DNA from: Eubacteriales bacterium | GTDB taxonomy: Bacteria > Bacillota > Clostridia > Lachnospirales > Lachnospiraceae | Direction: 5' to 3' | Length of the DNA: 42,687 bases | Assembly (NCBI GenBank): GCA_030526665.1 | Contig: JAUNCI010000011.1 | Location: forward strand, 1 to 42,687 | Shown: piece by piece, positions 1 through 8,322 of the stretch | Layout of the letters: each line of letters opens with the position of its first letter | How positions within the stretch are numbered: the first letter of the stretch is position 1 | Notes under the pieces: generated by a model | The model's input: only the letters and a program-made list of their open reading frames with translations | What the model was told of the DNA's origin: nothing | Databases searched by the model: none | Translations under genes and position numbers: made by a program

Positions 1-674
1 GAATCACGATATCCCTGAACAATATAAAACATCGGGTTTAATTTCAATATTTTTTCCAGCCATCCGCCAATGCCAAGGTCTGCAAAGTTCCACATAATCG
101 GAGTCATCCATACGCCAACCTGAAGCATAATACCAATGATCTGATTTAAATCACGGAAAACTACTACTACCGCGCTGGTCAGATAAACCGCACCCAAAAG
201 CAGGCAGAACAGGCAAAAGCTGTAATAGAGCATCTGCAGATAATACAGTGTCGGGAAAAATCCCATAATTCCATACAAAACAATGATGATAAAAATAAAA
301 AACACATGTACAAATACTGCGGATATCAGTTTTACAACAGGAAGAATTCGAATATTAAACACTACTTTTTTCACCAGGTAATTATATTCGATCATCGATA
401 AGGTTCCGCCGGTCAGACCGTCCTGCAAAAAGAACCACGGAACAAGTCCCGCTACCAGCCAGAGTACAAACGGAACCCCTCTGTCTGCACCTGCACGCAA
501 GGCCAGTCCAAATACAAACCAGTAAACACAGATTGTAACGATTGGCTGTACAAACGCCCAGATCGTTCCAAAATAGGATCCTGCATATTTGGTTTTAAAA
601 TCATTTTTTGCCAATGTAAAAATAAGTTTTCGATTGTTATAGACTTCTTTTGGAAGCCACTGTTCTTTTTTCAA
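1..674 (-). CDS. Polysaccharide/teichoic-acid type ABC-2 export permease (partial, C-terminus beyond window)
   Basis: About 224 codons are visible; the gene runs off the left edge. The protein starts LKKEQWLPKEVYNNRK and has the cytoplasmic amphipathic start of Wzm/TagG/RfbD permeases (residues FTLAKNDFKTKYAGSYFG), followed by about six hydrophobic helices. Family role: with an ATPase partner it flips a lipid-linked glycan across the membrane. The start is a TTG (complement of 672-674), chosen because AGGAGG lies 10 bases upstream and no in-frame ATG is nearby. It begins 14 bases after the rmlC stop, so the two are probably co-transcribed, which points to a rhamnose-containing surface polysaccharide. 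The ATPase gene is not in the window. Confidence 0.9.
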   Translation of the reverse strand, partial: MKKEQWLPKEVYNNRKLIFTLAKNDFKTKYAGSYFGTIWAFVQPIVTICVYWFVFGLALRAGADRGVPFVLWLVAGLVPWFFLQDGLTGGTLSMIEYNYLVKKVVFNIRILPVVKLISAVFVHVFFIFIIIVLYGIMGFFPTLYYLQMLYYSFCLFCLLLGAVYLTSAVVVVFRDLNQIIGIMLQVGVWMTPIMWNFADLGIGGWLEKILKLNPMFYIVQGYRD

Positions 675-688
675 GCTTTATACGCCTC

Positions 689-1246
689 CTATTTCTGGCA
701 GTATTCAGAGAAAGATCCCCATTTCTGATCCTTATCGGACAAAAGAAGTTCCATTCCTTCCGGAATAGGCCATTCTACACCGATTTCCGGATCGTTCCAG
801 CGAAGTCCGCCTTCATCGTTTGGATGATAAAAGTCAGAGCATTTGTATGCAAATTCAGCAGAATCTGACAGAACCACAAAACCGTGTGCAAATCCTTTCG
901 GAATAAAGAACTGTTTTTTGTTTTCTGCAGAAAGCAGAACGCCAAACCATTTTCCAAAGGTTTTTGATCCTTCACGTAAATCCACTGCAACGTCAAATAC
1001 TTCACCGCTGACAACACGTACCAGTTTATCCTGTGGATAATTGATCTGGAAATGAAGTCCACGAAGAACGCCTTTTGAAGAGCTGGACTGATTGTCCTGC
1101 ACAAATGTCACATCAATTCCTGCTTCTTTAAAATCATTATAATTGTAAGTTTCCATGAAATAGCCTCTTGAATCACCGAATACGGTTGGTTCAACAACTT
1201 TTAATCCTTCAATGTCTCCACATGGAGTAACTGTAATTTTTCCCAT
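689..1246 (-). CDS. rfbC: dTDP-4-dehydrorhamnose 3,5-epimerase
   Basis: 185 aa, the normal size for RmlC/RfbC cupin epimerases. It converts dTDP-4-keto-6-deoxyglucose to the 4-keto-rhamnose epimer in dTDP-L-rhamnose synthesis, in the cytoplasm. Diagnostic segments are GDSRGYF (24-30), VLRGLHFQ (60-67, with His65, the expected catalytic base), KLVRVVSGEVFDVAVDLR (74-91) and FIPKGFAHGF (114-123). An AAAGGG-type ribosome site precedes the ATG. rfbA, rfbB and rfbD are not in view. The gene lies directly before an ABC glycan exporter, so the sugar is probably destined for a cell-wall glycan. Confidence 0.95.
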   Translation of the reverse strand: MGKITVTPCGDIEGLKVVEPTVFGDSRGYFMETYNYNDFKEAGIDVTFVQDNQSSSSKGVLRGLHFQINYPQDKLVRVVSGEVFDVAVDLREGSKTFGKWFGVLLSAENKKQFFIPKGFAHGFVVLSDSAEFAYKCSDFYHPNDEGGLRWNDPEIGVEWPIPEGMELLLSDKDQKWGSFSEYCQK

Positions 1247-1387
1247 TTTTTTCCCTTTCCGCAGGCAGTTCTCATCTCCCTGCCTTTTCTATCTTTTTGT
1301 TTTCTTTTTGTTTTTATTTCTTTTTTTCTTAGATATTATCGAGAATTTCCCGAATTTTTCTAATATTACTATCTTATCTGTAAATCA
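1247..1387 (-). other. Leader/intergenic region upstream of rfbC
   Basis: 141 bases between the carboxypeptidase gene and rfbC, read on the minus strand. It is purine-rich, with a short GGCAG/CTGCC hairpin close to the rfbC ribosome site. A GATAAT at about 1332-1337 has only a weak partner (TTAGAA) 17 bases upstream. I see no convincing terminator, so read-through from the upstream genes is possible. Confidence 0.3.
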
Positions 1388-2692
1388 TCAATCTCTGTGA
1401 TCCTTGATAATCATGACCACGATCAGAACAACCAGTACTGCCGCCATTCCAATCATTACTTTCAGCAGGATTTTGCTCATGCTTGACCACTCATCGGGAC
1501 TGCCGAACGGATTTGTAATTTTGCTGTTTTCCGTTTCATCCCTGCCGAACATTGCATCTGAAATATCGCTTTGCGGCTGTTCAATTGTTGTAGGTGTAGC
1601 AATTGGTGTCGGGCTTACCGTAGGTGTCGGTGTTGCTTTTATTTCTTTTCCGGTTCCCACACGATAATTTCCCAAATAATATCTTCTGATTATCGTATTG
1701 CCTTTTTCAGTATCTTCTGTTCTAAGATCTGAAACTGTCATCTGACTCGGAACTACTGCATAGCCTCCCGGTACTTCAACTTTTGTAAAATTACCAAATG
1801 CATAATTTAAAATATTTGCACAGTCGACACTGATCGTATTCATGTCAGGTCCATACATTAACACTGCAATATATGTTGTTCCGTTACGTTCCGCAATTGT
1901 TACCAGTGTTTTTCCTGAGGCAGCACTGTTTCCCGTTTTTCCTCCGATTACACCTTCATAATACAAAGTAGACTCTTTTGCAAGCAGAGGATGATGTGTA
2001 TGCATTGCTCTCGCCTGCGGATTCAAATTTGTTGCAGGAATTGTATAGTCCGTACTTCCTACGATCTGGCGGAAAGTCGGATTTTTCAAACCGGCACGAA
2101 CGATCAGTGCCATATCTCTGGCTGTCGTATAATGATTTTCATCCGGAAGTCCGTTCGCATTGTTAAAATGTGTATTTTTGCATCCAAGTTCTGCAGCCTT
2201 TTCATTCATCATATTGACGAAGTTCTGTTCTGTCCCGCCAACATATTCTGCAATCTGTGTTGCAACTTCATTTGCAGACTGAATCATCAAAGCATTTAAA
2301 CATGCTTCCATACTCATAATTTCTCCAACCTGCATTCCGATGTTGCTGGAATCGGAAGCAATGTCACGAAGCATTGTTTCTGTGAATGTGACCTGATCCG
2401 TAAGTGACGAATTTTCAACTGCCACCAGCAATGTCATTAATTTTGTGATACTTGCCGGATATCGAAGAGCGTCTGCACCTTTACTGTATACAAGCGTTCC
2501 TGTTTCCGCTTCCATTACTGCTCCGACAGCTTCCACTACATCGCCGGCCTGCGGCCATCCGGAAATTGCATTGCTTTCAATCGTGAAGGCTGCATTTAAA
2601 TCTACACTCGCAAAAGCGGAAACGGAAAGCATCATAATCATAACGACCGCACAGCCAATTGCGGAAATTCTATGTTTTAGTTTCATTTTCAT
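1388..2692 (-). CDS. D-alanyl-D-alanine carboxypeptidase (DacF/PBP5-like, peptidase S11)
   Basis: 434 aa from the preferred ATG (MKMKLKHR), which has AGGAG 4 bases upstream; a longer frame begins inside the upstream gene. It trims the terminal D-Ala from peptidoglycan stem peptides outside the membrane. All three active-site motifs are present: SITK at 81-84, SAN at 139-141 and KTG at 252-254. A signal peptide spans residues 1-29. After the catalytic domain come a Pro/Thr-rich linker (about 365-385) and a C-terminal transmembrane helix (about 408-428), so it is anchored by a helix rather than the amphipathic tail usual in PBP5. It starts 7 bases after the wecE-like stop, implying translational coupling. 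Confidence 0.92.
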   Translation of the reverse strand: MKMKLKHRISAIGCAVVMIMMLSVSAFASVDLNAAFTIESNAISGWPQAGDVVEAVGAVMEAETGTLVYSKGADALRYPASITKLMTLLVAVENSSLTDQVTFTETMLRDIASDSSNIGMQVGEIMSMEACLNALMIQSANEVATQIAEYVGGTEQNFVNMMNEKAAELGCKNTHFNNANGLPDENHYTTARDMALIVRAGLKNPTFRQIVGSTDYTIPATNLNPQARAMHTHHPLLAKESTLYYEGVIGGKTGNSAASGKTLVTIAERNGTTYIAVLMYGPDMNTISVDCANILNYAFGNFTKVEVPGGYAVVPSQMTVSDLRTEDTEKGNTIIRRYYLGNYRVGTGKEIKATPTPTVSPTPIATPTTIEQPQSDISDAMFGRDETENSKITNPFGSPDEWSSMSKILLKVMIGMAAVLVVLIVVMIIKDHRD

Positions 2693-2699
2693 TATTCTC

Positions 2700-3830
2700 C
2701 TACCATCCTTTATATGCCAGAATTGCATCAGCTACTTTTTTCACATCTTCCATTTCCAGATTGTAAAACATCGGAAGTCTCAACAGACGTTCACTTTCCT
2801 TTGTTGTATAACGATCTTCTCCATGGAAGCGGCCATATTTCATTCCTGCAGGTGATGAATGAAGCGGAACATAATGAAATACAGAATAAATTTCTTTTTC
2901 TCTTAAGTATGATAGCAGCGACGTACGTGTCGCAAGGTCTTTTACTTTAATATAGTACATATGGGCATTATGTTTGCAGCCCTCCGGAATCGTCGGCTGC
3001 TCAATCAGTCCCTGTTCTGCCAGAGGTGTCAGTTTTTCCTGATAGTAGTCAAAGATTTCCATTCGCTTTTTGTTGATTTTTTCGTGTTCTTCCAACTGTG
3101 CATATAAATATGCCGCATTCAATTCACTTGGCAGATAGGAAGAACCAAAATCCATCCAGCGATATTTGTCCACCTGTCCACGGAAAAATTTACTTCTGTC
3201 AGTTCCTTTTTCACGAAGGATCTCCGCTTTTTCAATGTATTTCTCATCCTGAAAAACAATTGCTCCGCCTTCACCCATCGTGTAATTTTTTGTTTCATGG
3301 AAGCTGAAGCATCCAAAATCACCGATTGTTCCGAGTGCTTTTCCTTTATATGTTGCATCGATTCCCTGTGCAGCATCCTCGATTACTTTCAAATTATATT
3401 TTCGAGCAAGCTCCATGATTTTATCCATCTCACATCCGACGCCTGCATAATGTACCGGAACAATTGCTCTCGTTTTCTCTGTGATTGCATCTTCTATCAG
3501 ATTTTCATCGATATTCATAGTATCGGGACGAATATCTACAAATACGATCTTTGCTCCTCGCAAAACAAATGCATCTGCTGTTGATACAAATGTATATGAT
3601 GGCATAATTACTTCATCTCCCGGCTGAATATCCGCCAGATATGCCGCCATTTCCAATGCATGTGTACATGATGTTGTCAAAAGCACATGCTTCACATCAT
3701 AATGTGTTTTCATCCATTCTGAGCATTTCTTTGTATAGCTTCCGTCACCACACAACTTTCCTTTTTGGATCGCATCCTGGATGTATTCTATTTCATGTCC
3801 GACGATTGCCGGTCTGTTAAATTCAATCAT
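2700..3830 (-). CDS. wecE: dTDP-4-amino-4,6-dideoxygalactose transaminase (WecE/RffA type, DegT/DnrJ/EryC1 family)
   Basis: 376 aa PLP enzyme that transaminates dTDP-4-keto-6-deoxyglucose to the 4-amino sugar. It resembles E. coli WecE almost end to end: FNRPAIVGHE, GKLCGDGSYTK, PGDEVIMPSYTFVSTADAF, SFHETKNYT with the PLP lysine at K181, REKGTDRSKFFRGQVDKY and HGEDRYTTKESERLLRLP. It competes with RmlC for the same dTDP-sugar intermediate, and rfbC is two genes downstream. Neighbours are a muramidase upstream and a carboxypeptidase downstream, so the amino sugar is probably part of an envelope glycan. The specific substrate is inferred from similarity. Confidence 0.9.
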   Translation of the reverse strand: MIEFNRPAIVGHEIEYIQDAIQKGKLCGDGSYTKKCSEWMKTHYDVKHVLLTTSCTHALEMAAYLADIQPGDEVIMPSYTFVSTADAFVLRGAKIVFVDIRPDTMNIDENLIEDAITEKTRAIVPVHYAGVGCEMDKIMELARKYNLKVIEDAAQGIDATYKGKALGTIGDFGCFSFHETKNYTMGEGGAIVFQDEKYIEKAEILREKGTDRSKFFRGQVDKYRWMDFGSSYLPSELNAAYLYAQLEEHEKINKKRMEIFDYYQEKLTPLAEQGLIEQPTIPEGCKHNAHMYYIKVKDLATRTSLLSYLREKEIYSVFHYVPLHSSPAGMKYGRFHGEDRYTTKESERLLRLPMFYNLEMEDVKKVADAILAYKGW

Positions 3831-3845
3831 CTTCCTGTCTGCTCC

Positions 3846-5294
3846 TTAGTATTTTTTGATCATAACACCGTTTGCATCAAATACATATGTTATACCGGCG
3901 CTATTTGTTACTTCTGTATTTTGCAGCATACGTGCCGTTCCCCTTGAAAAATAGTATAATTTTCCATTGATTTTCTGCCAGCCTTTCAACGCATCGTATC
4001 TGCTTCCAAAATAATAAGTATAGTAGCTTCCATTTTCATTTATCGTCTGGAATGCATTTCGAACACAGGCTCCATCACGTCCAAAGTAAATAATACCGCC
4101 ATTTGATTTCACCATTTTGCGATTTGTCAGCATGTAAAATTGTGTTTTATGGAAATAATAATATTTTTTGTCAAGCACTTTTAAACCGGAAATCGGTCTG
4201 TAATCGCTTCCGATATAGTATTTCTTTTTATTATATGTAACCCATTTGTTCTTTGCGTAACTTCCGTCATTCTGAGCAAAAAGCAGATGTGTTCTACCTT
4301 TTGGAGAGAACAGTCTGTTTTTATAAAGTTCTCCGGTTGCCGGATCAAAATAATACCATTTTCTGTTAATTGCCTGCTGTCCTTTCAGAAGTACACCGTC
4401 ACGATAGTAATAAGTATTACTTCCTACAGTAACCCATCCATCTGATCGGATAGGTGTCGGAACGTAGTTAGGATCAGAATATCTTCTAGGCAGAATACGT
4501 TTTGTATAATCTACATAACCAAAATCCACATCAACATTTAAAGATGGATTGATGCCTGCAAACAGGCCCTTGGTCGGATTGAGTGTTCCACCGCCATCCC
4601 CGTCTGTGCTCTGCCATGTTGTATACTTATATTTTGTAGTTGTCGGAGCCAGACTCGTATCACTGTAGCTTGCAAGCCATACATTAATTCCGGATAAAAT
4701 ACTCCAGTCAATATAATTGGAATACCAGTTTGTATTACAGTAGATCATTGGATAATATCCGGCTTTTTTTACTTCCGTGCAAAATGTCAGCGCCAGTTCT
4801 GCAATCTGTCTTTTTGTCAATTTGTTTTTGATCTGTGCATATTCAAGGTCAAAAGCAACCGGATAAGAAATCGTGTATCCCTGCATTTTACTGATTGCAA
4901 GCTGTGCTTCTTTTAATGCTTCCTGTTTTGTCAAAGCACGGCTATATACATAGGTTCCAACCGGCACCTTGTATGCATTGGCTTTTCTCATATTATAATC
5001 ATAATATTTATCCAGATATCCGGTACCATATGAAATACGGACATATCCAAAATCAATTGATTTGCTAAGCTGTGCCCAATCAATTACATGATTCCATTCT
5101 GATATATCCATTCCTCGAAGAATCGCTCCGCGAATCGGAACTCCGCTGCCGTTGTAACAAACGCCGTTAATTTTCTGCCATGCTTTTTTGTTTGCCGCAT
5201 TTGCATCATTTCCTGATACAAGCACTGCGATGATCGTAAACAATATATAGCATACGGCAATACTCCATTTTTTTATTTTTTTGATATTATTCAT
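3846..5294 (-). CDS. Secreted GH25 muramidase (lysozyme) with cell-wall-binding repeats
   Basis: 482 aa. Residues 1-33 form a signal peptide ending ANA. The GH25 domain spans about 58-265: GMDISEWN (Asp63), YVRISYGTGY and PVAFDLEY with the Asp149/Glu151 pair that forms the GH25 active site. It cleaves the MurNAc-GlcNAc bond of peptidoglycan outside the cell. Residues about 285-482 are tandem aromatic/glycine repeats of the choline-binding-like type (GWVTVGSNTYYY, KWYYFDPATG, GWQKINGKLYYFSRG) that probably bind wall glycans. It has its own promoter (5346-5374) and is followed 15 bases later by the aminotransferase gene. Confidence 0.93.
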   Translation of the reverse strand: MNNIKKIKKWSIAVCYILFTIIAVLVSGNDANAANKKAWQKINGVCYNGSGVPIRGAILRGMDISEWNHVIDWAQLSKSIDFGYVRISYGTGYLDKYYDYNMRKANAYKVPVGTYVYSRALTKQEALKEAQLAISKMQGYTISYPVAFDLEYAQIKNKLTKRQIAELALTFCTEVKKAGYYPMIYCNTNWYSNYIDWSILSGINVWLASYSDTSLAPTTTKYKYTTWQSTDGDGGGTLNPTKGLFAGINPSLNVDVDFGYVDYTKRILPRRYSDPNYVPTPIRSDGWVTVGSNTYYYRDGVLLKGQQAINRKWYYFDPATGELYKNRLFSPKGRTHLLFAQNDGSYAKNKWVTYNKKKYYIGSDYRPISGLKVLDKKYYYFHKTQFYMLTNRKMVKSNGGIIYFGRDGACVRNAFQTINENGSYYTYYFGSRYDALKGWQKINGKLYYFSRGTARMLQNTEVTNSAGITYVFDANGVMIKKY

Positions 5295-5345
5295 CTTTTC
5301 TTTCCTTTTTGTTTCATCTTCGTGTAATCATAAAAATCCTATAAT

Positions 5346-5374
5346 ATTATACATTAGTCCAATGCGCATTTCAA
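5346..5374 (-). promoter_or_regulatory. Sigma-A type promoter of the GH25 gene and downstream surface genes
   Basis: On the minus strand TTGAAA (5369-5374) and TATAAT (5346-5351) are separated by exactly 17 bases. It lies between the L,D-transpeptidase terminator and the muramidase start, about 50 bases before the start codon. Confidence 0.75.
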
Positions 5375-5399
5375 CTCTAAAACAAAGTCTGCATGGTCA

Positions 5400-5431
5400 T
5401 AAAAAAACGTGGCAACATTTCTGTTGCCACG
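5400..5431 (-). terminator. Intrinsic terminator of the L,D-transpeptidase gene
   Basis: Perfect 10-bp stem CGTGGCAACA/TGTTGCCACG (5408-5417 and 5422-5431) with a 4-base loop. On the minus strand it is followed by a run of seven T. It lies 21 bases after the transpeptidase stop. Confidence 0.93.
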
Positions 5432-5452
5432 TTTCATAGTTACGTGTAAAAA

Positions 5453-7996
5453 TTAAAGATTCGGGTCTGTCGGGTCAAAGTTCATTGAACCACGCATAGG
5501 TGTTAATGCAGGTTTTCCCAACGGTCCTTTAAATGATTCATAAGCTACGGATTTTCCATCAAAAACATTGATTTTAGATCCCGGAAGATTGTTATAACAC
5601 CAGTAAGCATCACCTACACATACTCGGATACATCCATGAGAAGCCGGATATCCAAGTCTTCCATATTCATATGGTGATAAATTGTAGCTGTTTGCTGCCG
5701 CACATGCAACAGAATGGATATAAATACCACCTCTTACATGGCATGCATACTGTCCCCATGATGGTCCCATAAGCATCTGCCATCTGCCGGCTCTTGTGAT
5801 CGTTGCACTTCCAAGTGGTGTTGCAGTATTTGGAAGACCAACTGAAACACGAATAGATTTTACAGGTGTTTTCATATCGGATGAAGTATATACTGTCATA
5901 ACACAGTTTACGCGGTCTACTTTTACATAATACGGTCCGCTGAATTCTGAGCTTCTATCGTTTACACGGAAACCATTTGAATCAAAACGATAATTTCTTC
6001 CGCCGATTGTTGCTGTTGTATTTTTGTAGTATCCCTTCACGTCACTTCTGATGTAACGTACCTGATTCTTTGAATCACTGATAATCAGCCATCCTGTCGT
6101 CCATTTTCCGGACGCTGCACAGTATCCATATTTTCCATTCGGTGCCTGCATATATTTTTTGGTATATGCTTCACATGTACCGCCCTGGAAGCAATACAGT
6201 GCATTGTTGAGTTTTGCCCATTTATCTAAGCCGTTGTATCCATAAAGTACACCGATACTGCTGGCACCATAGTACTTATTGCCATCCTGGATCAGTTTTC
6301 CTTTTACCATTTTTCCACGATGTACTTTTGTTGTAGATTTTTCAAAGTAATATGGAAGTCCGTTTACAGTGTATTTTCCACCAACCAGTTTACAGTTTTT
6401 CGCAAAATAGTAATCGTTTACAAGTTTATCCTGATAAGGTTCTCCGGCTTTAGTATAGTAGAGCCATCCATATACCTTACCGTTCATTTTTGCAAGCTGC
6501 CAGCCTTTTTTCTCCTGTACACGTCCATATGCACTTCCGAAGTAGTATACCTTACCATTCGCAATTGCATGCCACTCATTTTTCCATGACACACGTTTTC
6601 CATCTTTACCAAAGTAGTAACGATATCCATTTGTATATTTGATCAGTTTATCCGCAACACGTTTACCGGATTTATCAAAATAATACATTGCACCTTTATA
6701 GATAACTGCTTTGTTTCTATAAATGATACCGTCTTTGTTTGATCCATAGTATACACCATTGTGAGCAAGCGCCATATCATTTTTGATGATATAGCCATCT
6801 GCATCCAAAAGGTAATATGCATTTTCTACGACTTTTGCGTTCAGATTTTTATCAAGTTTGGAAATCGTAATTCCCGGTTTCTTTCGAGAGCCATCTTCTG
6901 TATAGAATCTCCATCTCTCGCCGGACTTCGTTTTTTCATACAGCCAGCCTGTATGCATTTTTCCAGGAATTCCGTCAACACCGTCAATCCCTGATGGTTC
7001 TAATGGTGTTGCATCAAAATGATATTCTTTTCCATCAGCATCTGTATAATCACCGACTTCCGGTTTTGCACTTCCGTCTTCCTGCGGTACAAGATGCATT
7101 TTATATTCTTTGTCATTGTATTCAAAGTGATATACACATTCCTCTGTAAATGGCTGCAGTTCTCCACCATCTCCGTAGAAGCGGAATACATTTCCGTCCC
7201 AAATAGGTTCCTTCTCAGCAGCTGCCAGATAATCAGAGTTATATGGTGTCATATGTTCCTGACCGGTTTTTTCGTCATATTTTTTCGCATATGCCTTTGG
7301 TTTGAAGAAATATTCATCACCATTATAGTCTGACTGAATGCCTTCTAAAACAAATCCTTCTTCATTAATATAATAATTATGTGTATGGGACTCACTTTCG
7401 GATTCAGTTGTAATCGTATACACTGCAGGACCTGTTAAGACTCCTGCCTCAAGCTGTTCCGCTTCTATAATCTGTGTAGATTCTTCAGAAGCTTCTTCCG
7501 CTGCTGTTTCGGTTTCTTCCTCTGCATCCAAAAGTTCCGCATCTATTTGTGGTTCTTCTGCCTCTGCCATATGAACAACAACGCTCCAGCCATCTTTTTG
7601 CGCATCATACAGCCAGTCATTTACACTTACCCAATAATGCCCATAGCTGCCCTGAACAGTTTCTGCTTTCTTTTCTTCAGACTCCTCTTTGATTTCTTCT
7701 GCATCGCCGAAAAAATCTTCCTCATCAGAGTTTTCATTTTCATCGGCAGCATCTGTATCATCCGAAATTTCTTTCTTTTCGACTGTTTCTGTTTCGTCTG
7801 TTGCTTCCGCATCATCCTCTGTATCAAATTCATCCACAGCTTCTGCTTCTTCGTCCTCTGTTTCTTCGGCATTTTCCGGTACAGCAGCAGTCTCCTCAGC
7901 TTCACTCTGATTGGTTTCTGCTTCCGCGCCGATTTCAACAACCGGAGCTAATGTCATTGTCATACAAAGAAGTACGGATAATAAGCGTTTCTTCAT
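5453..7996 (-). CDS. Secreted L,D-transpeptidase (YkuD domain) with acidic N-terminus and cell-wall-binding repeats
   Basis: 847 aa. A signal peptide (1-25) is followed by a very acidic low-complexity stretch (about 26-115, mostly Glu/Asp/Ala/Ser/Thr). A second Glu-rich region lies near 150-180. Then come many aromatic/glycine wall-binding repeats (about 345-665, e.g. AMYYFDKSGK, KVYYFGSAYG). The C-terminal YkuD domain (about 690-815) carries the catalytic SHGCIRV motif with His787 and Cys789, and an upstream GIYIHSVA. YkuD enzymes form 3-3 peptidoglycan crosslinks or attach proteins to the wall. An AAAGGAG ribosome site precedes the ATG. The gene starts 49 bases after the HPr-like gene without a visible terminator, so it may be read from the cdaA-cdaR unit. 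Confidence 0.92.
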   Translation of the reverse strand: MKKRLLSVLLCMTMTLAPVVEIGAEAETNQSEAEETAAVPENAEETEDEEAEAVDEFDTEDDAEATDETETVEKKEISDDTDAADENENSDEEDFFGDAEEIKEESEEKKAETVQGSYGHYWVSVNDWLYDAQKDGWSVVVHMAEAEEPQIDAELLDAEEETETAAEEASEESTQIIEAEQLEAGVLTGPAVYTITTESESESHTHNYYINEEGFVLEGIQSDYNGDEYFFKPKAYAKKYDEKTGQEHMTPYNSDYLAAAEKEPIWDGNVFRFYGDGGELQPFTEECVYHFEYNDKEYKMHLVPQEDGSAKPEVGDYTDADGKEYHFDATPLEPSGIDGVDGIPGKMHTGWLYEKTKSGERWRFYTEDGSRKKPGITISKLDKNLNAKVVENAYYLLDADGYIIKNDMALAHNGVYYGSNKDGIIYRNKAVIYKGAMYYFDKSGKRVADKLIKYTNGYRYYFGKDGKRVSWKNEWHAIANGKVYYFGSAYGRVQEKKGWQLAKMNGKVYGWLYYTKAGEPYQDKLVNDYYFAKNCKLVGGKYTVNGLPYYFEKSTTKVHRGKMVKGKLIQDGNKYYGASSIGVLYGYNGLDKWAKLNNALYCFQGGTCEAYTKKYMQAPNGKYGYCAASGKWTTGWLIISDSKNQVRYIRSDVKGYYKNTTATIGGRNYRFDSNGFRVNDRSSEFSGPYYVKVDRVNCVMTVYTSSDMKTPVKSIRVSVGLPNTATPLGSATITRAGRWQMLMGPSWGQYACHVRGGIYIHSVACAAANSYNLSPYEYGRLGYPASHGCIRVCVGDAYWCYNNLPGSKINVFDGKSVAYESFKGPLGKPALTPMRGSMNFDPTDPNL

Positions 7997-8045
7997 AATT
8001 CTCTCCTTTACTTAATCCTCACTTTACTCCTATATAATTAACAGG

Positions 8046-8309
8046 TCATTCACCCAGACCATTATTAATTACCGCTACTACGTTTTCCAAGGCGCACAGC
8101 TCATCCGGGCCTTCACAGATAATTTCAATCTCTGATCCACACTTTACGCAAACTTCCAGCAGACTCAGTATACTTTTTGCATTTGCATAGGAGTCATTAT
8201 ATAAAACGCTGACAGCCGATTGAAATTTTGTCGCCTCATTGCAAAGAACGTTCGCTGTTCTTAAATGGAGACCCATGAAATTATTCAGTGTCACCTTTTC
8301 TCTTACCAA
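8046..8309 (-). CDS. HPr-family phosphocarrier protein
   Basis: With the TTG start at 8307-8309 the protein is 87 aa, the classical HPr length. That start places His at exactly position 15 (GLH15LRTA) and Ser at exactly 46 (AKS46ILSL), the two phosphorylation sites of Gram-positive HPr. AGGAGG (8318-8323) lies 8 bases upstream and overlaps the cdaR stop. An upstream in-frame ATG at 8336 would give 9 extra residues lying inside cdaR. The active-site loop GLHLRTA differs from the usual GLHARPA, so it may be a second, regulatory HPr rather than the main sugar-PTS one. It is the third gene of the cdaA-cdaR unit. Confidence 0.88.
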   Translation of the reverse strand: MVREKVTLNNFMGLHLRTANVLCNEATKFQSAVSVLYNDSYANAKSILSLLEVCVKCGSEIEIICEGPDELCALENVVAVINNGLGE

Positions 8310-8322
8310 CAGTTCAGCCTCC

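Noticed and set aside
7547-7951. Long plus-strand open frame opposite the L,D-transpeptidase
   Set aside because: It is antisense to the acidic low-complexity region, whose GAA/GAT-rich codons rarely give stops on the other strand. It has no ribosome site and a Phe/Cys/Ile-rich composition unlike real proteins.
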